Shown here one piece after another: positions 12,090 to 24,942 of a DNA stretch of 64,000 nt. The position numbers and the translations under genes were made by a program. Source of the DNA: Pegea sp. RAD2-039. Lineage: Eukaryota > Chordata > Thaliacea > Salpida > Salpidae. Each line of letters begins with the position of its first letter. Position 1 is the first letter of the stretch. The notes under the pieces were generated by a model. That model had not been told where the DNA came from and made no database searches. It worked only from the letters and a program-made list of their open reading frames with translations. Location: NCBI GenBank assembly GCA_034620365.1, contig JAQGEQ010000010.1, positions 124,001-188,000 on the forward strand. Reading direction: 5' to 3'.

Positions 12090-15000
12090 TTAAGTTTGAG
12101 GGTCTTCGATAAGCATGTCTTCAATTTCCTGGTCCCATTCATCACTCTTGTCTTCACCGACCACTTCATATGCCTAAGAAGTCAAAATGAAGTCAACATT
12201 CTCGTATCCTTAATAATTTTTACTTGGAGAGCTTTTTGGATCTCTTTTTCCCAAACAGGAACATCCCATTCTGTAGCATCAGTAGCTTCTGCATCCGCAG
12301 TAGTATCTTCACCACTCATTCCCAGCTCTCTCATCTCACGCTCCAGATCTTCTGGATTTAAAGATCCTTCAGCTGTTTCGAAAGCATCCGATTCAAACTC
12401 AGCAGTATGAATATCCTGAGACATCTATGGTTTTATTTCTTTACAAGCAAATATCAAATGCTTGCAACACCAAAAAACTTGATTACAATTGTTAATTTAT
12501 AATTTCATTTTTTATTTTACATCAAACGCAAATAGAAATCCTCAGCCACCACACATTCAATTATGTTTAATTTATTATAAACTTTTTCAAAACTTACATC
12601 GGAGGCGACGTTGTCTCCTATAACATCGTGATCTTTACTAAAACATATTATTAATGATTAATCAATAAACTATTATTTAAAAAAGTTTATAATAAATACT
12701 TTTTTAGAATCAACAAAATTAAATTCCATTATAATTCCAAATAGTTATAGTCTTTTTATTTAATCGTATTATATTAGAAATAAAATCTGAAACTATAAAA
12801 CAGGAATTTGTGAATGAAATAACACAGACATAATTCAATCTTTAGAATTGCTCAACTTTCAATAACAATATTAATTTAAAAACTTTTACATATATATATA
12901 TAATATATAATTATATATAATATATATAATCTATCTCAAACTTAATATTAATTAAATTTGAAGATACTTAAAAATATTCAAATCAGTTTAAATTAAAAAA
13001 GTTGTTTTAACTGGTTAAGCAAAAACCAAGAAAAAATATAAAACTTTTGATGAAATATTTTTCGCCAGATATATGCAAATAAAATTAGTAAATAAATAAG
13101 TAAATGTAATATGAAAAATATTTTTCACAAAATAAATTGCAAATATGAAATATTTGATTGGAGTAATAGAAGCTTACATTATAGGACTTGATGATTGACT
13201 TGGTACAGTTCCAGTAGCATTACTTCCAACAACAACGATAGATGAAGAACATGAAGACTCGCCAGAAGACTTCTGATTTTCTGCTAGAGTTGTAAGTTGG
13301 GCAGATTGCTTGATGAGTGAGACACGATAAAAGTAATTTCTCCAAAAAATCTCCTCTTTAACTCTATAAATGATTTATTATTAACTATTCTAAAGAACAT
13401 AGTTTTGATTCGAACGACTTTAAACCAAATTAAATTTCATTATGATGCCTCACATATGGATGCTTTGATACTTTTACATTCATGTTATCTTGTGATTTTG
13501 TATTACGTGTTAAAAAATTTAACCACTTAATCATCAAGTTTATGTGTAAAATAACCTTAGGGTTTGGTATTTGGCATAAATTGTTTTGATATAGCAGTAA
13601 GATGACAACAAGCCTCATAAATACCTACTTGAAAAGTTTGCTTTATTAAATTTAAGAATCATAATTAATGTTAAATTAAAGATTTTGTTTTTAAAGTTAA
13701 ATGATTTTCAACAACCTCTATAAGTTTTTAATTACAGTTACTATATATTTTAAAACCCTTAACAGTATCAACAGGGGTTAAAAATCATTAAACTCGTGGT
13801 TTTATACAAAAGAAGAATTTAGTTGTTGTAAAAAACCAGATTTGTTTATTGAAAAAATTTAATAAAAAAAACAAAAATCTGTTTACTTAGTTGGCACAAG
13901 ATTAAATCTCATCTGACGTAGGTTTGAATCTTCTTTCAATGTAGCTACAGCTACAGGGAAGTGATGATCCATTTCAAACTGAAAATTAACTCCAGATGGT
14001 GGACTTCGTAGAAAGTTTCTGGTGTCCTAGGCAGAAATGTTCAACATATTTTGTTAAGAGCTAATTAATATAAAAAACAATTTTCAGATTCGCTATAGCT
14101 TAAAATTTTAATTATTATTTGCACAATAATGAATCTACAAGAAGAAATGACATCAAAGATTTATTTGAGATACAAATTAACAAGTGAGTTCACTAACAGT
14201 AGACAGGGCAAGAATTTGTTCTTTCATTATTTCTTCTTCTTGATAACCAAACCAAATAGGAACAGCACCATCACCTACATATCATAATTTAGAAGAAATT
14301 AATAAATCAGTATTTATGGATTTGAAATATTTCCACATACTTACCTTCCTTTTCGCGTTTTGTTCGAATAAACTCATTTTGTTCTCTGTTTAAATCACCC
14401 AAAATTGTCTATTGAAATACAACAATGTATAAATAATTTATCAAAAAGTTACAAGGAAACAAAGGCTTATACATGAAGAGATTTCAAACTGATTACAATT
14501 TTACACTTTATTAAAAACAGAAAATTTAACCTTATTTTCAACTGTTTTCTTTAAATTAGTTGCAGTTTCACCCAAATTTGTTGATACTTTTTTAGTTGTT
14601 TCAGAAGCAACTTCAAAGAGGTAATCTGTAGGTAATTTAGGAAATTATATAAATGTTTACAAATAGGATACCAACCACTTACTGCCAAATGAAAGAGCAG
14701 AAGACATTAATTTTTGAGTTTCTTCAGCTACTTTTTTCTGCATTTCTGCAGATAATAATTCATGCTGAGGGGTTTCTAAAAATTAAAAATATATATGATA
14801 AGTAAAAATATAAAAAAAAACTACAAAAAGCATATATATAATTAAAATATTTTGCTAAAAAATAATTTTAGTTACTTTTTAATAGGTGACTTACATACAT
14901 TTTTATGATTTAGGAAATATATTTAAAAACATAATACTATAAATATTATTAAAATGTCATTTTATTCAAAAAAAAACAGCAACTATCAAGATAGATTTGA

Positions 15001-15425
15001 TTAAAGAAAATAAAATGATTAATAATGATAAATAAATATCAATCAAATAAATCATATCAAAAAGATAATTACCAGGTTCAGTGGTTGAATCAATTTCTTC
15101 ATTTTTATTGTCAGACGTTTTACTCGACTATAACAAATATTTTAAAATATACATAATAAATATAAATTATTTCAATAACATGAAATTTACTTTAAAAAAC
15201 ATAAATGAACAAATTTACTTAACAAGTTAATAAAAAATATATTAACAAACAAAATAACTTTTTTTTCAAATTTCTAAAATTACTTTAACCTCAAATTTAG
15301 GACAGAATAATAAGAGCATACTTTACATTTTCATCATTTTTATCTTCAGTTTTCTCAGCTTCTTTGGAGCTTGATAACTGTGAAAACCAACCACTAATAC
15401 TTGTACTAATATTTGAATTTAACAT
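12090..15425 (-). CDS. SYAP1: Synapse-associated protein 1 (BSD-domain protein)
   Basis: Eleven exons close in phase: 15425-15327, 15127-15073, 14775-14683, 14625-14531, 14408-14345, 14274-14198, 14026-13887, 13363-13178, 12637-12598, 12424-12224, 12173-12090 (1,134 nt, 377 residues; human 352). SYAP1/BSTA is a cytoplasmic adaptor that promotes mTORC2-dependent Akt phosphorylation in mammals. The N-terminal region has SGWFSQL and then [15 protein letters not shown], matching the conserved NYLF..ASAATKKI segment. The BSD domain spans roughly residues 140-250 and contains [47 protein letters not shown] and the signature [18 protein letters not shown]. The C-terminus is acidic: [14 protein letters not shown] and [15 protein letters not shown] resemble the vertebrate tail. 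An acceptor-like AG lies 14 nt before the ATG. Introns are about 50-550 nt. Confidence 0.93.
12890..12935. repeat. (TA)n-rich simple repeat
   Basis: Alternating TA tracts lie within a SYAP1 intron, with several TATATAATATA palindromes. Likely a microsatellite; nothing functional is implied. Confidence 0.7.
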
Positions 15426-17415
15426 GGTTCTATAATAAACTGAAATTTGATTAAATTATAAACAAGACATAAACAGATCTTTAGAACAAAATTTTTAGAT
15501 ACTTGATGAAAATTGAAATAAAATCTTAAAAATATTTGATAAAAGTAAAAAATCAAAACATTTGCTAAGTGTTAAGTCTATTTCTAATCAAAATAGTAAT
15601 AGTGACTATCTAAAGTACTGAATAAATGAGATAACATTTGTTAAAGAAAGTGTGAATAAAAGTATTAAATTATAAAACTAGTAGAGAGAATAAAAAAGGA
15701 TGAAATAAGGAATGAACTACAAAGTAATTTTCTAAAACCTTTCAAGCTACTTCATATATATTTTTCAAAATATTATTGCTTGTGAGAACTAGAAAAGAAA
15801 AATACCAACTTTAAAATTAAATGAGAAAATAAAAAATATAAAGTTTTCATGTGAAAAATCGTTTATTCTGAGGTAACAATCTAACCAAGTATTCACACTT
15901 TGATAAGGCATAACAATGATTTCCATATCTGATAAATGAGGCAAATGATTACAATAACAAAGTATGCAATACTCGTCATTCACCATACAAACATAATATT
16001 AGCAAACTTAGGTAAAAAAATAGATTAAGTATTATGATGAACCCAAAATAATTCGATTAGTTTAAAATTCATAGCATTTCTAATAAACTATAGATAATAC
16101 TATTTATTACAGCTCGTGCAGCAACAGTTTAGGATTGCTATAATAAGCTTATATACTATATTTCAGTTTATTTCATTACGTTCAAGCTATTTTGTAAATA
16201 CTTTTTAGTAAACTCATTGTAATTGGATAGTTATCTCATTTTTGAATAAACTGATTATTTCGTCTCTTAAAGAAAGCGTAGAAATGTTCATATTTTAATT
16301 TTTTTTTTGCTAACTAATGTTTATGATTTAAAAAAAGCAAATGAAATATCAAATCCCATGTGTAAAGATATAAAGAGGTAAATTTAGACCAAATCCATTA
16401 CAACTACCAGATGATAAATGGGCTGTTGATATAAAACTGTATCTCTTTTGGTAACCAGATCTTTTACATCACTAAAGACAAAGAGATAAAGTGCAAAAAG
16501 TCAAAACATTTCTGAGTAGCTAAAATGCATTGGCTTATTTCTGATGATTACTTCTGGATAGCTTTAATTTGATAAAGTAAAATTCTATTTTTTTGAAATT
16601 TCAATTGAACAAAAGTTTTATGATCTGATATTTTACTCTTTCATTTTTTTACACAATTTTTCTAAAACCTAAGCACCTGACTGCGAGATCTGGAAACTCT
16701 GTTTATTCGAAAAAGTCAGTTGAAATTTTTTATGTTTAATTTTCTGGTGGTTTTGTTTCAGACGACTGGACAAGCATAGACTCATTACAAAATAAAACTT
16801 CCGGAAAGTTGGAATAGTCAAACAGGGGAAAATAGTGAAAGCTCCCTTCGACTTAATTTTAAGATATCTTAACATTTGAATTAGACTTTAGCTGAAGAGT
16901 TCTTATCTATTATTCATCACTACATGCTTATTTTTATTTTTTGTATTATTTTAACCAATATGCTTTATAGTCTCGTTTGTTCAATAGTATCCACAAGTAT
17001 AGCTCCACTATATTATAACGAATATTATAGGATAGACGTTATGATAATGTAATATTATTAAATAATTTCACTCAAAATTTCTATATACGCAATTTAAACA
17101 GTGCAATTAATATATTTTATACATGACTTTTCTACTTCATATATTTAATGCCTGTATTTATAGACACATTTTTTCTGTCCTGTAGATATACTTTTTGAAA
17201 TTTTTTTCGAAAGTGTATATATTTTGTGTCTATAACTATATTTTTGTAGTAAAAACAAGCTTAAACTTGTATCAGTTAATCGTTTCAGACAGATTTAATT
17301 TATCAAGAAAATATTTTTCACTTTGGTAGTTTCCCTTTTCAGTAGAAAATTGTAAGAAAAACTATATTTGTTAGTAAAGTTTGTTTAATGATTTAATCAA
17401 TTTGTATTGCCCAGA
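15426..17415. other. Intergenic between divergent SYAP1 and PAAF1
   Basis: About 2 kb separates two genes transcribed away from each other, so it should contain both promoters. No TATA or other motif could be assigned with confidence in this A+T-rich background. A foldback sequence occurs at 17158-17235 (listed separately). Confidence 0.5.
17158..17235. repeat. Foldback inverted repeat
   Basis: TTATAGACACA at 17158-17168 is the perfect reverse complement of TGTGTCTATAA at 17225-17235. Inside, ATATACTTTTTGAAA and CGAAAGTGTATAT give further imperfect pairing. It sits about 180 nt upstream of the PAAF1 start. It could be a relic of a foldback or MITE-type element, or an extended hairpin. Confidence 0.6.
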
Positions 17416-20400
17416 ATGCAATTTCCCTTTTTGGTAGTTCAGTGTGATTGGAACGAAGTCTTATGGTATGTAATTTCTGTTTATTTGTAATTGATTTATT
17501 GGTATTAAACTTGGCTTCACACTTTTTGTTAGTTAAAACGTTTGCTTATAAACTTGAACTTTAATGATAAAAATATTTCAAATAATTTTTAAGAAATTTA
17601 GTATAGTTTTTCTCAGTTTTATTCTTAAATTTTTGATAGCAATAGTTTTATAAAAACTTCTTTTTTATAGTTAGATTTTCAATAATCAAACTTTATCAAT
17701 TCATTTTAAGCCAATGTTTCCCAATATATAAGTTTTAACCTTAAGTTGATCCTAAGAATAGATCTAGAATAGTTGCAGATTCATCTCAATAAGTAGAATA
17801 ATGTTGTTTAGAATACATTTTGTCAATTTTCTACTGTATTGAATTTATAAAATTCATATCTTTTAGAGTCACTTAAATAGTTAAAATCATTAAACAATTC
17901 TGATAGTTTTTGGTTGATTTAAAATTTTTCTTTGAAGGGAACCAAAGGGTAATTGTTGGATATTAGCTAAGAATAAAAATATAAAAACTGGCTCAGTATA
18001 TGGAAAGATTCTTTCAAAGTTTATAAATCAAAAACATGTTGAACTATTTGGTGACAATGGTTTTGAAGTAATTAGTTCAACAAAAAGGTTGTTAAAGATT
18101 AAATTTCATCAGTACAATATTACAACTACTTTTGTGGCACCAGTAAATGTATTTGATAAAATACATACAAAACAAGTAAGTTTTATTAACACATATTTTT
18201 TATTTAATAATAATAATGGCCTGCTTCGGCAGAGAACAGCTATGTTGGTTGTGCTTAAGATGTGTTATTGGGATGTATTTTTGATTTAGTATGATAGTTA
18301 TTTAAATCCGTCATAAAAATAAAATAATCTTAAATGGGTATCAAAATTATTTTCTAATTAAGTTTTATTCTAATTTTTATAATGATCATAACTTTATATA
18401 ATTTAGAATAATTTAGTTAGCATCTTAATTATAGTAATTAAAACTTTGTTTTAAAACTAGCTCAAATTGCATCTAATAAAAAATGATTTTAAATTAATCA
18501 TACAATCTTTGAAAGATTAATGACATGGACATTTCTAATGGAGGTGGACTTGGAGTTTCTATATCCACTGATGGAAATCTTTTTATCTGGGATACTACCA
18601 CTGGTTTAGTTAGAGTCAGTTTTTATCTAGAGTTTTCTATTTCTTTTTATCTCCCTTTTTTTTGTTTATTTCATCTAACAAATTTTAGGTTTCTTTAAGG
18701 AGTGTAATCCTCTTGTTCTTGATTTTTTTTTTCACTGATGCTTATTATTTTAAACATCAACTTTTATATCATTTATTTCAATTGTGATTTAAAAGCATTG
18801 TTGTAATATTATTTATTGATATTACTACATAATATATTTATTATTTTGATTAGACACCATCACACAATTATAAAAAACTTTAACTTCTAATATTTAAACT
18901 TTTAAATACTTTAAATGAAACTGAATCTTAGAAGCAGATATCTTAGAACTCTTCACCCTCTCAAGTACTATCAAGCTTTCTTTGATAATAGATTTTGGTT
19001 GTATGCATTGTGTTAAGATTCCAAATCCAAACGTTCTTTCTATTTTGTACAATATGTAAGAACCAATTAAAGATTTTCAAGAAAACTAAAAATAAAAAAA
19101 TAAACTTTAAATGTTTAATATTTCGATTTAAAATATTTTGAAAACAGAGAACATTAAGTGGTCACGTGGGTGAAGTCAACTGTTGCCGGTTCTTTCCTTC
19201 TGGTGTTGTAGTGCTAAGTGGAGGTTCTGATACGCAAATAAAGATCTGGTCAGCAGCAGATGGGTCGTGTCCTAGGTTTGATTGATGAAATTTGTTGTTC
19301 TTGACGTCACAAGTTGCCACAAAAATATATACTTTATCAAATGTCATCTATTTTTTAGAACTTTGAATGGAAAGCACCAAGCTGGGGTCCTCTCTTTGGA
19401 GATAGTGGAACGTGGAAAGAACATTTTGTCTGCATCTAGAGATGGCTGCCTCAACTTATGGGATTGTGGGACATCTGCTTGTATTGGACAAATTGCCAAC
19501 GAAAAATCTGAGATTAATTGTTGTCACTTGATGAGTCTTCCGAAAGATAAGAACTTCATCAACATTCTAAACTCTATTGGTGGAGATGAAAATCTGAAAA
19601 GATGTGAGAAAATGAAGTTAGAAAACTTTAATTAAAACTTTTAAAATTGTAGCTGACGCCGAAATCGGAACCGATCACAAAATGGTTTCAATAGCTTGTC
19701 AAAATGGAAATGTCGAAGTTATTGAATTATCGTCTAGAAAATCTGTCTTTAATCGATCACTAGGTGGCGCTGTGAATGTTTGCCATTTTCTTACTTCTGC
19801 GTATTTAGTGACTGGAACTCAAGATGGTGAAATTGTACTTATAGATGTTATAAAACAAGGGTAAGAAGTTTGTTCTTCTATCTATGTCTCTTTCTGAAGC
19901 TTTAAGAAGATTATTTTTGATTGCGTTCTTAAACATCCAATTTTCCGACCCAAGTGTTTCTTGTTAGGACTTTTATGTGAATCTAGGCGAATTTCAATTT
20001 ATTAAATTCAAGAAAGCTTTGAAGATATCACAATCTGTTTTGTTCTTAGTTGATCAACAGATCCGAGAGGTTTTCTTGTCACTAGTTTTAGACAAAAGAC
20101 CCTTTTGAAAGAAACGAGAATCCTTAGCAATAGAAGTACAAAAAGTTGTCATCTCGCCAATTTTCATCTCAAATAATTTCGAAACATTTTCTAATTGGCT
20201 TTGATCGTGACTTTCTTTTCCTATTTTAAAGAAATCCTAAATTTAAATATTTAACTCAACTAATAATGAAGTAGTTAAAATACAGATTGAAAGTAAAACT
20301 CAACTTAATTTACTTTAAAGAGTTTTAAAGCATCAAAATTTAAAGCAACAAATAATTGACAATTTTTGTAGAAGACTTTTTTCAAAATAACTTGCACGAA

Positions 20401-20798
20401 GTCACAATCATCAAATCTGAATTGATATTTTATCTTCGGGTGTCTTTTAACAATATTTGAAATCTCAACAAACTAGTTTATTTGAAGAACCAAATTTTTA
20501 TTTTATCAGAAAAATCTTGATTCGTGACTCATCTACATCTTCAGCTGTTCTTTCAATCTCTTCATCTCAAATATTTCCATCCTCATCTTTCTGGGTTGGA
20601 TTCTACGATGGAAGATGCACATTATATCGCATCATCGCTTCTGATGAGAAAATTGAACGATTTGAGATTGTATATGAGCTCTCTGGACCTGATTGTGATC
20701 CTGTTAATCGAGTAATAGAAACTCCCAATGACTTCATCTTCACTTGCTGTAGAGATGGAATTATCAGGAAATACAAAATTGCTAATTTGCTGCATTAG
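17416..20798 (+). CDS. PAAF1: Proteasomal ATPase-associated factor 1 (WD40; Rpn14 homologue)
   Basis: Seven exons close in phase: 17416-17465, 17938-18175, 18516-18614, 19148-19275, 19359-19603, 19653-19860, 20510-20798 (1,257 nt, 418 residues; human 392). PAAF1/Rpn14 is a chaperone that binds 19S base ATPases (Rpt subunits) and controls proteasome assembly. WD40 signatures: MDISNGGGLGVSISTDGNLF ending IWD; SGHVGEVNCCRFFPSGVVVL ending IKIWS; ILSASRDGCLNLWDCGTSAC; GTQDGEIVLIDV; and GPDCDPVNRVIETPNDFIFT followed by CCRDGIIRKYKI. All match PAAF1 blocks in order. The short first exon (QCDWNEVLW) matches the family N-terminus (QSDWAQAL). An acceptor-like CAG lies one base before the ATG, so a 5' UTR intron or trans-spliced leader is likely. 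The last intron (649 nt) is the longest apart from that between exons 3 and 4. Confidence 0.93.
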
Positions 20799-20881
20799 TG
20801 ACCACGTGACCCTGGTTTATGAGTGGTTTAGTCTTCTGCTGCATTTTTGTTGATTTTTTGGAGCTACTGTTAATAATTTCC

Positions 20882-20887
20882 AATAAA
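20882..20887 (+). terminator. Poly(A) signal of PAAF1
   Basis: AATAAA lies 84 nt after the PAAF1 stop codon, followed by T-rich sequence. It is the first consensus polyadenylation signal downstream. Confidence 0.6.
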
Positions 20888-22199
20888 AGCCTACCCCTGC
20901 TGTTTCTTATTTCCTATTGTGTCATTTATATTTATCTTTTCTTCAAAGTTTCATTTTATTTTACAATTTTAACAATATTTTGATAAATTTAAATTTTCTT
21001 TTAAATTAGAATAATAATGAAGTAATATACTAAAGAAAAAAATGGTTTCATCCAGCTAGAGTTATTCGGTAATTTTTGTTCAATCGTAAAAATTCAATCA
21101 ACAAATATTTGCAAATCTCTCAAAATAATGATCAAGTGCTTAACATTTAAATACTTTAAGATATTTGAAAATTTTCTGACAACTTTTAAGTTAAACTTTT
21201 GTCTAAAACTCTTTTTAATCAATGTTAGACTTTACCAAAATAAGCTTTAATACAAACATGATTTTGAAAACACTAGTTTAAGTGACTTGGACTCCAAATG
21301 GATTTTTGAAGAGATAATTTGCTTGTAGACGACGTCTTATCTTTTTTTATCTGATTTGTGGATAATAAGCCTTGTTATTTGGCTGTTTTATATTCTTATA
21401 GTTTCCAGCTAAACTTTTTATAAGTAAAGAATGGATTTGTTTGTTTACTCATCCAGATTTATCATATTTTGTAAAATGCCAAAAAAGTTGGAAAAATTTT
21501 TAATAAAACGAATTTTATATTTAAGTCATTAATAAATAGTTTCAAATAACTTTTATCAAATCTAAATTTTGACACTTATGTTTTATAATTTGTTGTAAAA
21601 CAAGAAATTTTTGCTTATATAATAAAAATAGCTTACAGTTAAAGTAGTTTCGTTGAATAAATAAAACCAGTTAGAATTAATTGAACTAATTTTTGAAGAG
21701 GTTACACAAATAGAAAAAGCTTATCTGAAAAAATCAATAAACCATTTAAAAAACTGTTTACTGTTGCATGAAATCTCTCCAATATTTTTTATCGTTTTTA
21801 TTTAAGCAAAAACTTTAAAAACGAAATACAAACCGATCGATATTTGAACCTCATGTAATATTAATTTCAAAGTACATTTAAAATATTGAAAAGTATTTGC
21901 TTTTATTATTTACCAAAAACAGATACTTTACAAGCGTTTATCTAAGTAAAAATATACATGCTTTCTAGAAAATCTAACCTATTTAAATAGCTCAAAATTA
22001 CCAATTAGTAACTCAAACTTGCAAACAAAAAGTTTTATGCCCATAAAAGTGATACAATGATCTTTTTCATCAAAATACTTCCATCTTAATAAATATATCT
22101 AACTGCCACTTTTAAATATTTAAGGAATTTTACTTTAAAGTTAAAAATACAAGCATATTTTTAAGTAAACCGAAGATGTGAATTTACGATTCGAAGCAT
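20888..22199. other. Intergenic between convergent PAAF1 and a Popeye gene
   Basis: Both flanking genes end here, so it should contain 3' UTRs. No other coding or RNA feature was recognised. Confidence 0.5.
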
Positions 22200-24942
22200 T
22201 TAACTACAATATATTGCTTTCGGATCTTCAACTGCTATTCCGTTTCGGATTCCGGTCATAGTGACATCACAATCAGCATGATCTATTTTGTCACTTCTTT
22301 GAAGAGCATTAGAAGTTGTGTCGTACACCTGAACAAACTCTTAGTTGCTGGTCTTGTTAATGTCAGAATGTTAAAGAATCAAATGTGGACTGGTACAAAA
22401 GTTTAATTGATTTTTTATATTTAGTTGATGTGCTTGCTTCACAAACCACCATCCAACATACCAACTGCCAATTTCAAGAAGCTCTTCTTAGTTAGGTTTA
22501 TAACGAAAAATTATCGATGTCACAAAATGAATCGTCCAGTTTGACAAGTTAGTAAACATCATGTAGTCTTTAATCATTAATTTAACAAATAATTGAATAC
22601 TTATCAGTGGCAGTTTTCCTTCAAGCTTAAATCAAATTACAAATAACTTACAAATAAGCAATACGAGCTAACCTTTTGAAGGACATCTTTACCTCTGATG
22701 TAATGCATTGCTCTTTCTAATTTGGGATTGGCCTCTAAATAGTATTGTAGCCTTTCTCGGTTCCAGCACATGTAGTAGCACGGGTCATCAGCCTCGATTG
22801 TCACCTTAAAGCGTTTAAATAATCTTCAAAGTCAATGTTTACAAAATGATGTGTCATCTGACTTGATATTTACTAATTTATCTCAGAGTGAAAATGAATG
22901 ATGAGTAATATAAGTTAAGAAAGAAATTAGAGTTCTACTTGGAATATCTCTCCACGCTTCACTTTTGTACTACTCCATTCAGGAGAGTCTATCATTTGTT
23001 TCTCAGTTATCTGATGCAGATAAACTCCTTTATATGTCACATTCATGCTGAAATCAAATAATTAATTAAATTAGAAGACAAATGCAACCAAATACAACAA
23101 AGATAAAATCGGATATTTTTTTAATGATCTTTCGTCGTTTTTTTGTGAGTTTCATCCAAAGAGTCTTTTATAACTCTTTTGATTAACAAATTTGTTCATG
23201 TAAAAACTTAAAGCTGTTTAAAATTATTTTATTTTAAGATTAATTTTTACTTTTACAAGCAATAGTCAAGTAGTTTTTGGCCTGTAAATTCATTACTTTA
23301 TTAGGAACTATTTTTTGTGATTTTAAAGAAATTATTCTATTTAAAAATAGTTTCAGAAACTATTTTTTCGAAAAACTATGTTTCGAGGAATAAAAGAAAA
23401 GCTTTAAAATATTGCTTATTGTTATTTCCAATAATTATGACGATTACCTACATCCAGTCAAAATCAATTTTTTATCTAAAAACTATTCAAACTTTGTTTC
23501 AACGAAACTGTTGTGTTGCTTATTCAAGTTTGAATTTAGACATATTTAATTATGGATGAGATAATTTATATGAATAATTCAAAAAATCCAGTAATTTATA
23601 AATTATCAAATATTTTGAAAAAGAGGTAAGCAGCTGGAAATATTTATTATTTCTTCCATTAAGTTGTCGATACACAACAAAGTTTATTTTAGAAAGAATT
23701 TAAAATGTATTTGTTAGTGAGGTAATAAACTGAGAACATATGAAGAATGTAAGAAGCAATTTTTCTTTTTCAAATAAGCTTTAAATCTGGTTATCATTAT
23801 GATGCTAAGGTTATACTAAAACAAAAAGGTTAAAAGTAATAACAAGATAACAATTTAATAATTTATTGGTAATAATTTCATCTACTTAAAAGCTCTACAA
23901 AATTTGTAATATAATTTGTCAAGAAAAGAAGCTTTGAAGTTTTCTAAAAGCTGACATAACTTTAATGTTTATAAATAAACATAAAAACCTTCCACTGATA
24001 AGAATAGAAATGCGAGGGTCCACTGTTGTATGTCCTTCAACAGCATACTTGTCACCAGGTGAAATATTGACAAATTTGCAGTTTTGATTCACTAATGCTT
24101 TAAATTCCGGCCTCGTTACATTGAAGTTTAGAAACAACTAAATAAAAATGAATGCTTATGATTGATTTTCTTTCAAATTATCCTTAAACCTTATAGATAT
24201 CCATCAAAAGTAATTTTTTAAATGATTTGTTTTAATTGAACAATTAAAAGTTAAGTCTTTCTCTTTGTGAAAATTGTAATCCAAAGAGGCTATAAAACTA
24301 ATTAAAACAACTTAAATATGCTTTGATCTAGATTGTAACTATTTAAAAATCAATAAAGAAAATTATCTTGAAGAAAATATTGCTCACTTCACAATAAAGT
24401 TCTTCAAGATCAGGTGGAAGCTTTACTGTTCGGAAGCTATATAAGACATATAAAAACTGAATGGCATTTTGTATGACATAAATTATACACCAAGTGATAA
24501 TATCTTTTGTACACCAATAGCAGCTTCCCCATAAAATCATCAAAATTGCAGCTATGATGTACAGACCTTTAAGAAGTATAACGTAATACCTATAAGAAAA
24601 GAATATTGCTATTTAGCAAAACATAAAAGTTGAATCTATATAGTTTAAAGTTGAAGAACTTATCTATGAGTAAACTTTATGAAGGTTAATAGTTTACAGA
24701 TTTATTTTCTGGAAGATAAAATAATTTGTTTAGTATTTTATTGAAAAAAGCAAGCATTTATCTTTGGATAAATTTAATCGTCTATTTTTACGAAATACAT
24801 ACTTTTTAGTATAAGGAATGGCAGATGCAAAGAGAAAGAACAACATGCTGAAGTGAAAAGACACATTTTGAAGAGGTCTCCATTCAGGGCAGCCTTTTGC
24901 TGGTAAATAATGTTCGGTACAATTATCAATTAAAAATTCCAT
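22200..24942 (-). CDS. POPDC: Popeye domain-containing protein (POPDC/BVES family), canonical copy
   Basis: Six exons close in phase: 24942-24803, 24589-24388, 24137-23989, 23047-22939, 22804-22673, 22328-22200 (861 nt, 286 residues). Popeye proteins are three-pass membrane proteins with a cytoplasmic cAMP-binding Popeye domain; in vertebrates they regulate cardiac and muscle excitability. A short extracellular N-terminus contains NCTEHYLPAKGCPEW, with an N-linked sequon in NVS. Hydrophobic segments follow (FHFSMLFFLFASAIPY, YVILLKGLYIIAAILMILWG, WCIIYVIQNAIQFLYVLY). The Popeye domain starts at LPPDLEELYCE and contains NVTRPEFKALV, GDKYAVEGHT and RISILISG. It also has the cAMP-pocket signatures DSPEW and FQVTI. 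The conserved helix ERAMHYIRGKDVLQKVY follows. All hallmark residues seem intact. An acceptor-like AG occurs 19 nt before the ATG. It is divergently arranged with the second Popeye gene at 26669. Confidence 0.92.
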
